Position numbers and translations under genes: made by a program
Notes under the pieces: generated by a model
The model's database searches: none
What the model was told of the DNA's origin: nothing
What the model saw: the letters and a program-made list of their open reading frames with translations, nothing else
Assembly: GCA_030835905.1 (NCBI GenBank)
Contig: JAURQX010000001.1
Coordinates: 1-44,226, forward strand
Length of the DNA: 44,226 bases
Origin: Alphaproteobacteria bacterium
GTDB lineage: Bacteria > Pseudomonadota > Alphaproteobacteria > Rickettsiales > UBA1997
Direction: 5' to 3'
Shown here: piece by piece, positions 35,131 through 42,875 of the stretch
Numbering within the stretch: position 1 is the stretch's first letter
How the letters are laid out: the number at the start of each line of letters is the position of its first letter

Positions 35131-35292
35131 TTATTACTCAGAGCATAAATTAGTAGATTTTTACTGCAATATTTTCCTTTTATTTTTTATTAAAAAAATT
35201 CGTAATAACTCAGTTATTACAGGAATTTTTTAAATAAACCTAAAAGAAAAATCTTCTTGCAAGAATCTACTAATTTATGCCCTGAGTAATAA
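35131..35292. repeat. MITE-like family C inverted-repeat element
   Basis: A 162-bp imperfect palindrome. Each end reads inward TTATTACTCAGRGCATAAAT followed by TAGTAGATT (29 bases, one mismatch). The centre is a perfect small hairpin, GTAATAAC-TCA-GTTATTAC (35202-35220). No second copy is present in the window and no target duplication is certain. It lies just upstream of the efflux operon and has no coding capacity. Confidence 0.75.
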
Positions 35293-35453
35293 CTTAACTT
35301 TTATGAGTCGGTAAAAAAATTTTCAAAATTATGGTCAACTCCTGAAAAGTAAATAACTTAAAAATTAAATATTTTTATTTTAACCCAAATTTCGTTTTTT
35401 TAATATTACTGATTTTGAGATAATTTTTAGAGAAAATGAGTTAATTTTTAACC

Positions 35454-35486
35454 TAGGCACTGTTAACAAAGGTTAAAATTAGCCAG
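35454..35486. repeat. family A end, relic
   Basis: TAGGCACTGTTAACAAAGGTT matches the left end of the 74-bp family A element exactly. It then diverges after GGTTAAAATTAG, and no opposite end is found. The preceding AATTTTTAACCT pairs with AGGTTAAAATT around it, giving a local hairpin. This is a degraded or rearranged copy. Confidence 0.7.
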
Positions 35487-35549
35487 AATTAAATATGTTT
35501 TCTATTTAGCTCTCGGGTTAATAATTAAAAAAGCGAAATTGGGGTTATT

Positions 35550-37007
35550 TTACTTCTTTATTTCCTCTTCCAATGCTAAGGCAATATCAAACATAACTTG
35601 CTCATTAAATCTATTACTCATAAGCTGCATACCAATTGGCAAACCTTGATTATCAAAACCACTTGGAACAGATATAGCAGGCAAGCCAGCTAAATTAGCG
35701 GGAATTGTAAAAGCATCGTTAAGATAAGTATTGATTGGGTTATCACCCTCTTTAAGCCTTATTGGGAATGCGGTATTTGGAGTTGCTGGGGTTAAAATTG
35801 CATCAACTTTGCTAAATGCTTGATCAAAATCTTGAGTGATTAATCTTCTAATTTTTAGAGCTCTTTTATAATAAGCATCATAAAACTCTGCCGATAAAAC
35901 ATAAGTGCCAGTAAAAATCCTTCTTTTAACTTCATTGCCAAAACCAATTGAGCGACTTTTTTTATATAGCTCATCAAGAGACAGATTTTTATCTTCAAAT
36001 CTAAAGCCATAACGAATTCCATCATATCGCGCCAAGTTTGAAGAACATTCAGCTGAAGCAATGATGTAATAAACTTCAGGTCCATATTCTGTGTGCGGTA
36101 GCGATATTTCAACAATTTTAGCACCTCTATCTTCTAAAAGCTTTATGGTTTTTTCTTTAACTTGATTAATTTCATCAGGCATACCTGGCAGGTGATATTC
36201 TTTTGCAATACCAATTTTTTTACCCTTGATATCTGACTTTAATAAATTGTTGAAATCCGGCACTTCCTTTTTGCAAGAAGTAGAGTCTTTTACGTCATAT
36301 CCAGAAGCAATTTTAAGTAAAAGAGCCGCATCATAAACATTTTTTGCAAAAAATCCCGCTTGATCAAGAGAGCTTGCAAAAGCAATCATGCCATAACGCG
36401 AACATCGCCCATAACTAGGTTTAACGCCAACTGTATTAGTGAAAGATGCTGGTTGGCGCACCGATCCACCAGTATCAGAACCCGTAGCACCAGCACATAA
36501 ATTAGCAGCAACAGCAACAGCAGAACCTCCTGAAGAGCCTCCCGGCACTAAATCTGCATCACTATTTTTCTTTTTGTATGGATTAACTACTGGACCAAAG
36601 TAGCTATTGGTATTGCCTGATCCCATGGCAAATTCATCCATATTTAATTTACCTAAATTGACCACTCCTGCATCAAATAATTTTTGGGTAACCGTTGATT
36701 CATATGGTGGCACAAAATTTTCTAACATTTTAGAAGCGCAAGTGGTACGAATATTTTTGGTACAAAACAAATCTTTGATGCCCAAAGGAATACCCTCTAA
36801 TATTCCATCTTGATTATTAGCAATTTTTTTATCTGAAGTTTTAGCCATTTTTAAAGCTACATCAAAACATTCGGTAATGTATGCATTTAGATGGCGATTA
36901 GCCTCAATATTTTTTATATAATTTTTAGTTAATTCAACAGCGCTAAAATCTTTGTTTTTTAGACCACTAATTGCTTGTTTAATGGATAGTTTAGTTAGTT
37001 CGGTCAT
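35550..37007 (-). CDS. gatA: Glu-tRNA(Gln)/Asp-tRNA(Asn) amidotransferase subunit A
   Basis: GatA releases ammonia from glutamine for GatB, which amidates Glu-tRNA(Gln) or Asp-tRNA(Asn). The amidase Ser-cisSer-Lys triad is visible: Lys in EGIPLGIKDLF (about 78) and the two serines in PGGSSGGSAVAVAAN and ATGSDTGGSVRQPASF. I chose ATG 37007, giving MTELTKLSIKQAI as in other GatA proteins and 485 residues. An ATG at 37040 would overlap the end of dsbD by 26 bases and add an unlikely lysine-rich tail. The start is 8 bases after the dsbD stop. gatB and gatC are not in the window, so the subunit genes are split. Confidence 0.96.
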   Translation of the reverse strand: MTELTKLSIKQAISGLKNKDFSAVELTKNYIKNIEANRHLNAYITECFDVALKMAKTSDKKIANNQDGILEGIPLGIKDLFCTKNIRTTCASKMLENFVPPYESTVTQKLFDAGVVNLGKLNMDEFAMGSGNTNSYFGPVVNPYKKKNSDADLVPGGSSGGSAVAVAANLCAGATGSDTGGSVRQPASFTNTVGVKPSYGRCSRYGMIAFASSLDQAGFFAKNVYDAALLLKIASGYDVKDSTSCKKEVPDFNNLLKSDIKGKKIGIAKEYHLPGMPDEINQVKEKTIKLLEDRGAKIVEISLPHTEYGPEVYYIIASAECSSNLARYDGIRYGFRFEDKNLSLDELYKKSRSIGFGNEVKRRIFTGTYVLSAEFYDAYYKRALKIRRLITQDFDQAFSKVDAILTPATPNTAFPIRLKEGDNPINTYLNDAFTIPANLAGLPAISVPSGFDNQGLPIGMQLMSNRFNEQVMFDIALALEEEIKK

Positions 37008-37014
37008 TTTAATT

Positions 37015-38823
37015 TTATTTGGCTTGCTGAATTGCTTCAAGCAATTCTTTTTTTGTTAATAATTCGCTAGTTAAGATGCCATTTTTAGCATTTGGACCAT
37101 AAACAGCGTTGAAAGGGATAGCGTAGCGCTCCTTTTTTGCAAGATATTCCATCACTTCTCGTCTTGGTCTAGTAATATCAGCTTGCATTGCAATAATATT
37201 AGTCTGTTTTAGTACTTTAAGAACTTCATTGTTTTCTAAAACCCTAATCTTGTTTATCTTGCAAGTTACGCACCAATCAGCAGTTACGTCAATAACAACA
37301 ACCTTGCCTTGCTTAACATATTTTTCAATATCATTTTCAACAAAATTCTGCCATATCGAATTATACTTAGCAACTCTTGCGTCCTTATCTTCTTTTAAGT
37401 AAAATGGTAGAGAAAATAAAGTAACGATCAACAAAGAGATGAGTGAAATTTTGAGGATATTGCGCTTAATTCTTAAGCAGGCAACCATCATTACTGCGAT
37501 AAAACTCACAATATAGGCTGGTAAGTTGCCAATAATACCAATTAAAACATAAACTAACCAAATAATAGTAGCCATTAAAAAGCCTGACATTAATTGCTTA
37601 AAGCCATCCATCCATTTTCCAGGCTTAGGTAATAAATAAATTAGTTTTGGAGTAAAAATTAAAATTATATAAGGAAGCGCAAAGCCAAAACCAATAGCTA
37701 AAAACATTAAAATTATTATCGCATAATTTTGTATTAAAGCAAATGAGATTGCTGATCCAAGAAACGGTGCAGAGCAAGGAGTAGCAAGCAACACTGCCAA
37801 AATTCCAGAAAGATAGTTTGTAATGAATATTTTGCGTTCATTTTGGTTTTTAATAATTTTTTGGTTGATTAAATTAGTTAATTTTGAGCTAAAATTTATT
37901 TCAAAAACCTCTAAAAGATTTGCCGTAAAAAATACTAGTATAACAATCAAAAACACTAAAAAATAAGGATTTTGAAACTGCAATCCCCACCCTAAACTAT
38001 TACCAGTTACCTTGATAATAATTGCTGCCAGAGAAAAGAATACGAAACATGTCAAAATTCCAAAAATTGTTGCCAAAAATGCGTAGCGAATTTTACTAAT
38101 TTCTGCGGTTGTGTGATTTATAATTGAGAGCAATTTAATTGATAAAACCGGCAAAACACAAGGCATGATATTAAGAACAGCACCACCTATGATCGCAATC
38201 ATCAACATAAACCAAACTCCTCTATTTGTGCTGCTACTTTTTTCAGTACTAAAGTTATCTTTGGCTATTAAATCATTATCATAATATTTATTGATTAATT
38301 TAAGAGCTTGGAAATCAATTTGCTTATCAAGAGTAATTACTAAATCTTTACTAGCTGGTATACAAATATCTTTGCACAAGCCAAAATCAACTCTAACCTT
38401 AATTTCTTGAACTTCTTTGATCTTCTTAAGATTAAGATTGATTGGAATTATAACGCTTCCCTTATAGACAGAATATTCATAGGTGGTATCGCCAAAAGTT
38501 TCTTTAGCAATAATACTTTTGGGCCAAATAACTTTATGACTCAAATAGTTGCTATTTTTAGAAAAATTAAATGTGGGTTCAATTCCAAAATCACCAGATT
38601 CTTTACCGTAGATTTTCCAACCCTTCCCGATCCTGAACTCAACACCAATTATTGGATTTTTATAGTCAATTTTTTGATTTTGCTCATTTTTATAAAAGCT
38701 ACCCAAAATTCTAACTTGAGCCGCCTTGTCAAATTCTTTTTGCCAGTCTGAAATTGCAGCATTTGAAATGTTTATAACAGTAAAAAAACTCAGACAAAGT
38801 GCTAAAATTATTTTTTTCATCAA
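37015..38823 (-). CDS. dsbD: thiol:disulfide interchange protein, DsbD/ScsB-like
   Basis: DsbD carries electrons from cytosolic thioredoxin across the inner membrane to periplasmic disulfide reductases. The 602-residue protein has a signal peptide (LALCLSFFTVINISNAA), an N-terminal periplasmic domain with the redox pair in DFGLCKDICIPA (about 148-160), and an eight-helix membrane domain. That membrane domain carries the conserved cysteines in NIMPCVLPVLSIKLL and LATPCSAPFLGSA. A C-terminal thioredoxin domain has the DVTADWCVTCK active site (about 510-520). All three redox modules are present. It is likely co-transcribed with gatA. Confidence 0.93.
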   Translation of the reverse strand: MMKKIILALCLSFFTVINISNAAISDWQKEFDKAAQVRILGSFYKNEQNQKIDYKNPIIGVEFRIGKGWKIYGKESGDFGIEPTFNFSKNSNYLSHKVIWPKSIIAKETFGDTTYEYSVYKGSVIIPINLNLKKIKEVQEIKVRVDFGLCKDICIPASKDLVITLDKQIDFQALKLINKYYDNDLIAKDNFSTEKSSSTNRGVWFMLMIAIIGGAVLNIMPCVLPVLSIKLLSIINHTTAEISKIRYAFLATIFGILTCFVFFSLAAIIIKVTGNSLGWGLQFQNPYFLVFLIVILVFFTANLLEVFEINFSSKLTNLINQKIIKNQNERKIFITNYLSGILAVLLATPCSAPFLGSAISFALIQNYAIIILMFLAIGFGFALPYIILIFTPKLIYLLPKPGKWMDGFKQLMSGFLMATIIWLVYVLIGIIGNLPAYIVSFIAVMMVACLRIKRNILKISLISLLIVTLFSLPFYLKEDKDARVAKYNSIWQNFVENDIEKYVKQGKVVVIDVTADWCVTCKINKIRVLENNEVLKVLKQTNIIAMQADITRPRREVMEYLAKKERYAIPFNAVYGPNAKNGILTSELLTKKELLEAIQQAK

Positions 38824-38921
38824 GTTTTTTTGAAAAATTAAATTGAAATAAAGATGTGTAATTATTAATTAATATAGTATTTTTTGAAAAATGTTAACAA
38901 TATTTAGAAGATCTTAGTCTA

Positions 38922-39081
38922 GAAACTGTTAACTAATTATTTCATTTTATTATTCTGACTAGTTTTTGCTCTTTTTTTTGTAAAATTTTTCAAAATATGA
39001 CCTGATATTTTTAAAAATTTTGCAAAAGAATCGCTAAAAATTATCTCAAAAACTAAAACAAAATAATTAGCTAACAGTGTC
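38922..39081. repeat. MITE-like family A element, complete 160-bp form
   Basis: A 160-bp element flanked by TA on both sides (38920-38921 and 39082-39083). The ends are GAAACTGTTAACTAATTATTT and, inverted, GACACTGTTAGCTAATTATTT. The interior AT-rich sequence is 96% identical, in inverse orientation, to bases 1-138. No coding capacity. TA at both borders fits a 2-bp target duplication, but since TA is its own complement it could also be the end of the inverted repeat. Confidence 0.88.
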
Positions 39082-39125
39082 TAAGTGTTTTTGAGATTTG
39101 ATTTTTTTTGATAAATTAAAATATG

Positions 39126-39159
39126 CTTTAATCTTTGCCCCGTGGGGCAAAGATTAAAG
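39126..39159. repeat. 34-bp perfect palindrome upstream of gshB
   Basis: CTTTAATCTTTGCCCC and GGGGCAAAGATTAAAG are perfect 16-base arms around a GT centre. No T-run follows on either strand, so it is not an obvious terminator. It lies 121 bases before gshB. It could be a strong RNA hairpin in the gshB leader, a protein-binding site, or a REP-like repeat. Confidence 0.9.
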
Positions 39160-39280
39160 TTATTGGTTGAATTTGGCATTAAATAGGGGTAAAGCCTTTA
39201 AAATCAAGGGTTGGTGAAATCTTTTAAATTTGTTTTATTTTTAAAAATCTGAAAAATATTTGGAATTAATTTGATTTTGC

Positions 39281-40225
39281 ATGAAGATAGTTGCGCAGAT
39301 GGACGATATGTCCACCATTAAATTTGCCTTTGATTCAACCTTTGCCATGCTTCTGGCTGCCCAAGAAAGAGGTCATGAAGTCTTTTATTACCTGCCTTCT
39401 GAATTATCTTATGATTTTACGCAGAAAAAACTAAGCGCTAATGTTAGAAAAGTTAAATTGCGCAATGATGCCAATAATTATTACCAAATAATTTCGCAAA
39501 AAATTACTGATTTAACTGAATTTGATGTGGTTTTGCTGAGGCAAGACCCACCTTTTAATATGCACTACATTACTTCTACCTACTTGCTCGAAAGAATCGC
39601 GGATAAGGTTTTAGTGTTAAACAATCCGGCTGAAGTAAGAAACTGCCCAGAAAAACTGATGGTTTCGATGTTTCCTGATTTGATGGCGCCGACTTTATTT
39701 TCAAAAGATCTAAATCAAATTAAAGAATTTTACCAAACTCATGGTGATATTATTTTAAAACCTCTCTATGGCAATGGTGGCGAATCAATAATGTTGATTA
39801 AAAAAGGCGATCCAAATTTTAATTCTATTTTGGAAGTAATGATTGGTTATTATGATGGTTTAATTTTAGCCCAGAAATTTTTGCCGCAAGTTAGCGAGGG
39901 TGACAAAAGGATAATTTTATTTGATGGCGAGGTGGCAGCAAAATTCTTAAGAATTCCTAAGCAAAATGAAATTGTTTCAACCATGGTTAGAGGTGGTGGT
40001 ATCAGGCAAACTGAGCTTTCAAAAAGAGATCGAGAAATTTGCGACAGGTTAGGACCTGAACTTAAAAAACGCGGTCTATTTTTTGTAGGGATTGATGTGA
40101 TTGATGGTCATTTAACTGAAATTAATGTTACCTCGCCAACTGGTTTTAGTGCAGCTAAGTTAATAGAAAATAAAGAGTTGGCTCAAGAATTTATTATGCG
40201 AGTTGAGCAAAAAATTGCCAAGTAA
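39281..40225 (+). CDS. gshB: glutathione synthetase
   Basis: GshB ligates glycine to gamma-glutamylcysteine with ATP. The 314-residue ATP-grasp protein has the N-terminal MDDMSTIKFAFDSTFAMLLAAQERGHEV, VLLRQDPPFNMHYI, the ATP-grasp loop DIILKPLYGNGGESI (about 155-169), GDKRIILFDGEVAAKFLRIP and the metal-binding GIDVIDGHLTEINVTSPTG (about 270-288). All match bacterial GshB and its typical length. recO follows after 2 bases, so the two are probably co-transcribed. gshA is not seen here. Glutathione could feed the GST-fold protein FzlA. Confidence 0.97.
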   Translation: MKIVAQMDDMSTIKFAFDSTFAMLLAAQERGHEVFYYLPSELSYDFTQKKLSANVRKVKLRNDANNYYQIISQKITDLTEFDVVLLRQDPPFNMHYITSTYLLERIADKVLVLNNPAEVRNCPEKLMVSMFPDLMAPTLFSKDLNQIKEFYQTHGDIILKPLYGNGGESIMLIKKGDPNFNSILEVMIGYYDGLILAQKFLPQVSEGDKRIILFDGEVAAKFLRIPKQNEIVSTMVRGGGIRQTELSKRDREICDRLGPELKKRGLFFVGIDVIDGHLTEINVTSPTGFSAAKLIENKELAQEFIMRVEQKIAK

Positions 40226-40227
40226 AT

Positions 40228-40962
40228 ATGAAATTTACTGATCAAGGAATCATCATCAATATCAAAAATTATGGCGAAGGCTCGGCAATAGTTAAGGTGA
40301 TTTCTAAGGATCATGGAATTTGCCAAGCTTTTGTAAAATTTGCTACTTCTAAAAAAGTCAAAGCCATTTATCAAATTGGCAATCTTATTTCATTTGAATA
40401 TCGTAGTCGAGTTGATGATAATTTGGGAAGTTTTTTTGCGGTAGATTTAGTTAGTTCATATCTTGGCAAAATTATGTTTGACAAAGATCGACTTAATTGC
40501 GCGCGCTGTTTGTTTTTTACAATTGATCAAGCATTTTTAGAAAGAGAAGAGCAACAAATCTTATTTGCTGAGTTGATTGATTTTTTAGATAAAATTAATG
40601 ATGAAAAATCTAATTTTAGGGAAATAATTGCTGATTATGTAAAGCTTGAATTATCAATTCTTAATATTTTAGGCTACGGCGTTGATCTTTTGAGTTGCGC
40701 CGTCACTAATTCAAATCAAAATCTAGCTTTTGTTTCTCCAAAATCGGCGCGCGCTGTTTGTTACGAAGCGGGCTTGCCTTATGCTTCAAAATTATTGGTT
40801 TTGCCAAATTTTTTGATTGCTAATGATGTTGAATTTTCAAGGCAAGATTTGCTTAATGGCCTTAAATTGAGTGGCTATTTTTTAAGCAAGCATGTTTTTG
40901 AGGATGATGAAAGATTTTTTAAAGTTAGAGAGTCGATAGGTTTGTTTGGTAAAGATGTTTAA
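40228..40962 (+). CDS. recO: DNA repair protein RecO
   Basis: RecO helps RecR load RecA on SSB-coated DNA in gap repair. The 244-residue protein has the N-terminal OB-fold start FTDQGIIINIKNYGEGSAIVKVISKDHGICQAFV, the middle helical domain with LELSILNILGYGVDLLSCAV (about 140-160) and the following AFVSPKSARAVCYEAGLPYA, as in alphaproteobacterial RecO. The classic four-Cys zinc site is incomplete, which is common in this group. It is translationally close to gshB and is followed by GC-rich repeats. Confidence 0.93.
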   Translation: MKFTDQGIIINIKNYGEGSAIVKVISKDHGICQAFVKFATSKKVKAIYQIGNLISFEYRSRVDDNLGSFFAVDLVSSYLGKIMFDKDRLNCARCLFFTIDQAFLEREEQQILFAELIDFLDKINDEKSNFREIIADYVKLELSILNILGYGVDLLSCAVTNSNQNLAFVSPKSARAVCYEAGLPYASKLLVLPNFLIANDVEFSRQDLLNGLKLSGYFLSKHVFEDDERFFKVRESIGLFGKDV

Positions 40963-40967
40963 TACCA

Positions 40968-41052
40968 GCCCCTGCGGGGCACCCCTCTTAAAAACTCTGA
41001 GTTTGTTGAAAGATACACCCCGCCCCTGCGGGGCACCCCTCTAGAAGAGGGG
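40968..41052. repeat. GC-rich REP-like direct repeats and hairpins
   Basis: A 21-base unit (GCCCCTGCGGGGC then ACCCCTCT) occurs twice without mismatch, at 40968-40988 and 41022-41042. The second is part of two adjoining hairpins: CCCCGC-ccct-GCGGGG (41018-41033) and CCCCTCT-aga-AGAGGGG (41036-41052). A third small dyad, AAACTC-TG-AGTTT, lies between them. The GC content is far above its surroundings. It sits between the convergent recO and prepilin peptidase genes, where it may stop both transcripts or protect their 3' ends. Confidence 0.85.
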
Positions 41053-41056
41053 AATC

Positions 41057-41857
41057 TTAAAAAATTAGATTACCAAAATACTCAACCACATCGATTTTTT
41101 TACCAAATAACAAGCAGATGTAGAAAGATAGACAAATTGCAGGGCCAAACGGAAAAGCATCATCTTTCTTAATCTTTTGCCATAAACTGCCGAAAACTGC
41201 ACCTAATATTCCGCAAAATAAAGTAAAAGCCAAAAAACTATCAAAACCCAAAGCTAGACCAGCAATAAAAAAGAATTTTAAATCATCAATACCAATGGCA
41301 TCTATGCCACCGCCATAATAGAAAAATAGCCATAAACCAATGCCAAAAAACAAATAACCAAAAGCAGGAATGAATCTAGCAAAAATTTCATTGCCTTTTA
41401 AGCCTTGTGAAATTAGGAGCAAAACCACCAAAATTGCCAAAACATATTGCGAGATATCTGGGATGTAATAATGCTCTAGATCAACAATACACATAAAAAT
41501 TAAAGTACCAACAATTGCTAGGTAAAAAAAGAGTGGTAGAGTTATTTGCTGTCCTTGAAAATAAAAAGTTGCCACAAAAGCCAATAAAAAAGATAGCTCA
41601 ATCAACGGATAGCGAATTGATATTTTGGCTTTACAATTTGTGCATTTTCCAAGTTGAAATAACCATGAAAAAAGTGGAATTAGATTTAGTGGCGTGAGAT
41701 TTTTGTGGCATTTTGGACATTTTGAACGAGTAAAAACTATTTTTTCTTGGCTATTGATGCGGTAAGTGATTAAACTGGTAAAGCTGCCAAATATTAAACC
41801 AAGCGCTCCTAAAATTACTGCTTGATCGAATGAAGAAATTAATGAAAAATTAAACAT
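41057..41857 (-). CDS. prepilin peptidase / methyltransferase (A24 family)
   Basis: PilD/GspO-type inner-membrane aspartic protease that cleaves and N-methylates type IV prepilins or type II pseudopilins. The 266-residue protein has the N-terminal GLIFGSFTSLITYR segment, a four-cysteine zinc motif (CPKC at 47-50, CTNC at 72-75), IRYPLIELSF, and the two catalytic Asp regions VDLEHYYIPD (about 125-134) and GIDDLKFFFIAG (about 189-200). Several membrane segments follow. The second motif is GIDD rather than the usual GxGD. It implies type IV pili or a type II system elsewhere in the genome. Confidence 0.93.
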   Translation of the reverse strand: MFNFSLISSFDQAVILGALGLIFGSFTSLITYRINSQEKIVFTRSKCPKCHKNLTPLNLIPLFSWLFQLGKCTNCKAKISIRYPLIELSFLLAFVATFYFQGQQITLPLFFYLAIVGTLIFMCIVDLEHYYIPDISQYVLAILVVLLLISQGLKGNEIFARFIPAFGYLFFGIGLWLFFYYGGGIDAIGIDDLKFFFIAGLALGFDSFLAFTLFCGILGAVFGSLWQKIKKDDAFPFGPAICLSFYICLLFGKKIDVVEYFGNLIF

Positions 41858-41939
41858 TTAACTTATTGAAATATTACTACTTTCTTTTTTTTAAAAGATG
41901 ATTCAAAAATAGTGAAGTTACTAAATTAAATTCTTATCA

Positions 41940-42860
41940 ATGGCAAGTTTTTATGGCAAGTTTTTAATTATTCTGTTGGTTGCTGTTTCATGCAAGCAAA
42001 AACCTGCAACCATTATTAATCGTGGCGATTTTTTTTATGATAAAGCTAATTCATATCGCTACAGCAAAAGCTATGATGGTTATGGTGAAATAAAAGATGG
42101 CTACATAGAAGTGATTAAAGGCGATACACTGTATGGCATTGCCAATTACTACAATATTCCAGCTCAAGAGTTAATTGGCGTTAATGATCTTAAAGAACCT
42201 TACACATTAAAAGCTGGCGACAAATTAAAAGTTCCGCAAGATGGCTATCATCGAGTAAGATCGGGCGAAACTCTGTTTGTGATTTCAAAAAAATACAATG
42301 TTAAAATAGATCATTTAGCTAAGTTAAATAATCTAGCACAGCCTTACAACATAAGAGTTGGGCAAGTTCTACAAATTGGCGAGAACGCAAGAAAACAAAA
42401 TTATGCTCAAACAAGACCTTCAAGAAAAATTGATCAGCCAAAAACAAAAAAACCTTCAATTATTAGCAAAATTAGAAATAAATTGAATAAATTCTCTTGG
42501 CCAGCCCAAGGTCAAGTTGTTTCTAAATTTGGCCCTAAAAATGGCGGGTTGTACAATGATGGTATTAATATTAAGGCACCAAAAGGCTCAACGGTCAGTT
42601 CAGCCGAAGATGGTGTTGTGGCCTATGTTGGTAATGAATTAAGGGGCTATGGTAACTTAATAATCATTAAGCATGATGGTGGCTGGATTACTGCCTACGC
42701 CCATCTAGATCAAGCACAGGTTAAGAAAGGGCAAGAAGTTAGCAAAGGTCAAAAAATTGCTACAGTTGGCGAAACTGGCAATGTAACTTTTCCTCAACTT
42801 TATTTTGGTTTAAGAAAAGGCAGAGAAGCGGTTAATCCACAAAATTATCTTTCTAATTAA
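41940..42860 (+). CDS. NlpD-like LysM lipoprotein with degenerate LytM domain
   Basis: A 306-residue envelope protein. It has a short signal with lipobox VAVSC (Cys18), two LysM peptidoglycan-binding repeats (about 54-98 and 103-148), a basic Pro/Lys linker and a C-terminal LytM/M23 domain (about 190-300). The zinc ligands of active M23 enzymes are mostly replaced: the GxHxGxD site reads LYNDGIN, the AYAHL His remains, and the final HxH reads PQLYFG. This is the pattern of NlpD/EnvC, which activate amidases in cell separation rather than cutting peptides. It lies 15 bases upstream of ftsY and could share its transcript. Confidence 0.9.
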   Translation: MASFYGKFLIILLVAVSCKQKPATIINRGDFFYDKANSYRYSKSYDGYGEIKDGYIEVIKGDTLYGIANYYNIPAQELIGVNDLKEPYTLKAGDKLKVPQDGYHRVRSGETLFVISKKYNVKIDHLAKLNNLAQPYNIRVGQVLQIGENARKQNYAQTRPSRKIDQPKTKKPSIISKIRNKLNKFSWPAQGQVVSKFGPKNGGLYNDGINIKAPKGSTVSSAEDGVVAYVGNELRGYGNLIIIKHDGGWITAYAHLDQAQVKKGQEVSKGQKIATVGETGNVTFPQLYFGLRKGREAVNPQNYLSN

Positions 42861-42875
42861 TCAAACCATAAATTT

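Larger units (their letters stand above)
35105..35549. other. intergenic region between efflux operon and gatA
   Basis: The 445-bp gap holds a 162-bp inverted-repeat element (35131-35292), then AT-rich sequence, then a family A relic at 35454-35486. The stretch GATTTTGAGATAATTTTTAG (35411-35430) resembles the inner part of the 160-bp family A copy (revcomp of 39030-39052). AAATATGTTTTCTATT (about 35491-35506) also occurs just beyond the VirB6-like gene (5625-5640). I see no gene in it. Confidence 0.6.
38824..39280. other. divergent intergenic region dsbD / gshB
   Basis: A 457-bp gap that should contain start signals for both directions. It holds a complete family A element (38922-39081) and a 34-bp perfect palindrome (39126-39159). 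The remainder is AT-rich without an open frame or a convincing promoter by eye. Confidence 0.6.

Noticed and set aside
35202..35220. Perfect hairpin GTAATAAC-TCA-GTTATTAC as an intrinsic terminator of the efflux operon or gatA
   Set aside because: It lies upstream of the efflux operon, has no G/C in most of the stem and no T-run; it is the centre of a larger inverted-repeat element.
36998..37040. gatA starting at ATG 37040
   Set aside because: It would overlap dsbD by 26 bases and add a lysine-rich 11-residue tail. ATG 37007 gives the usual GatA N terminus.
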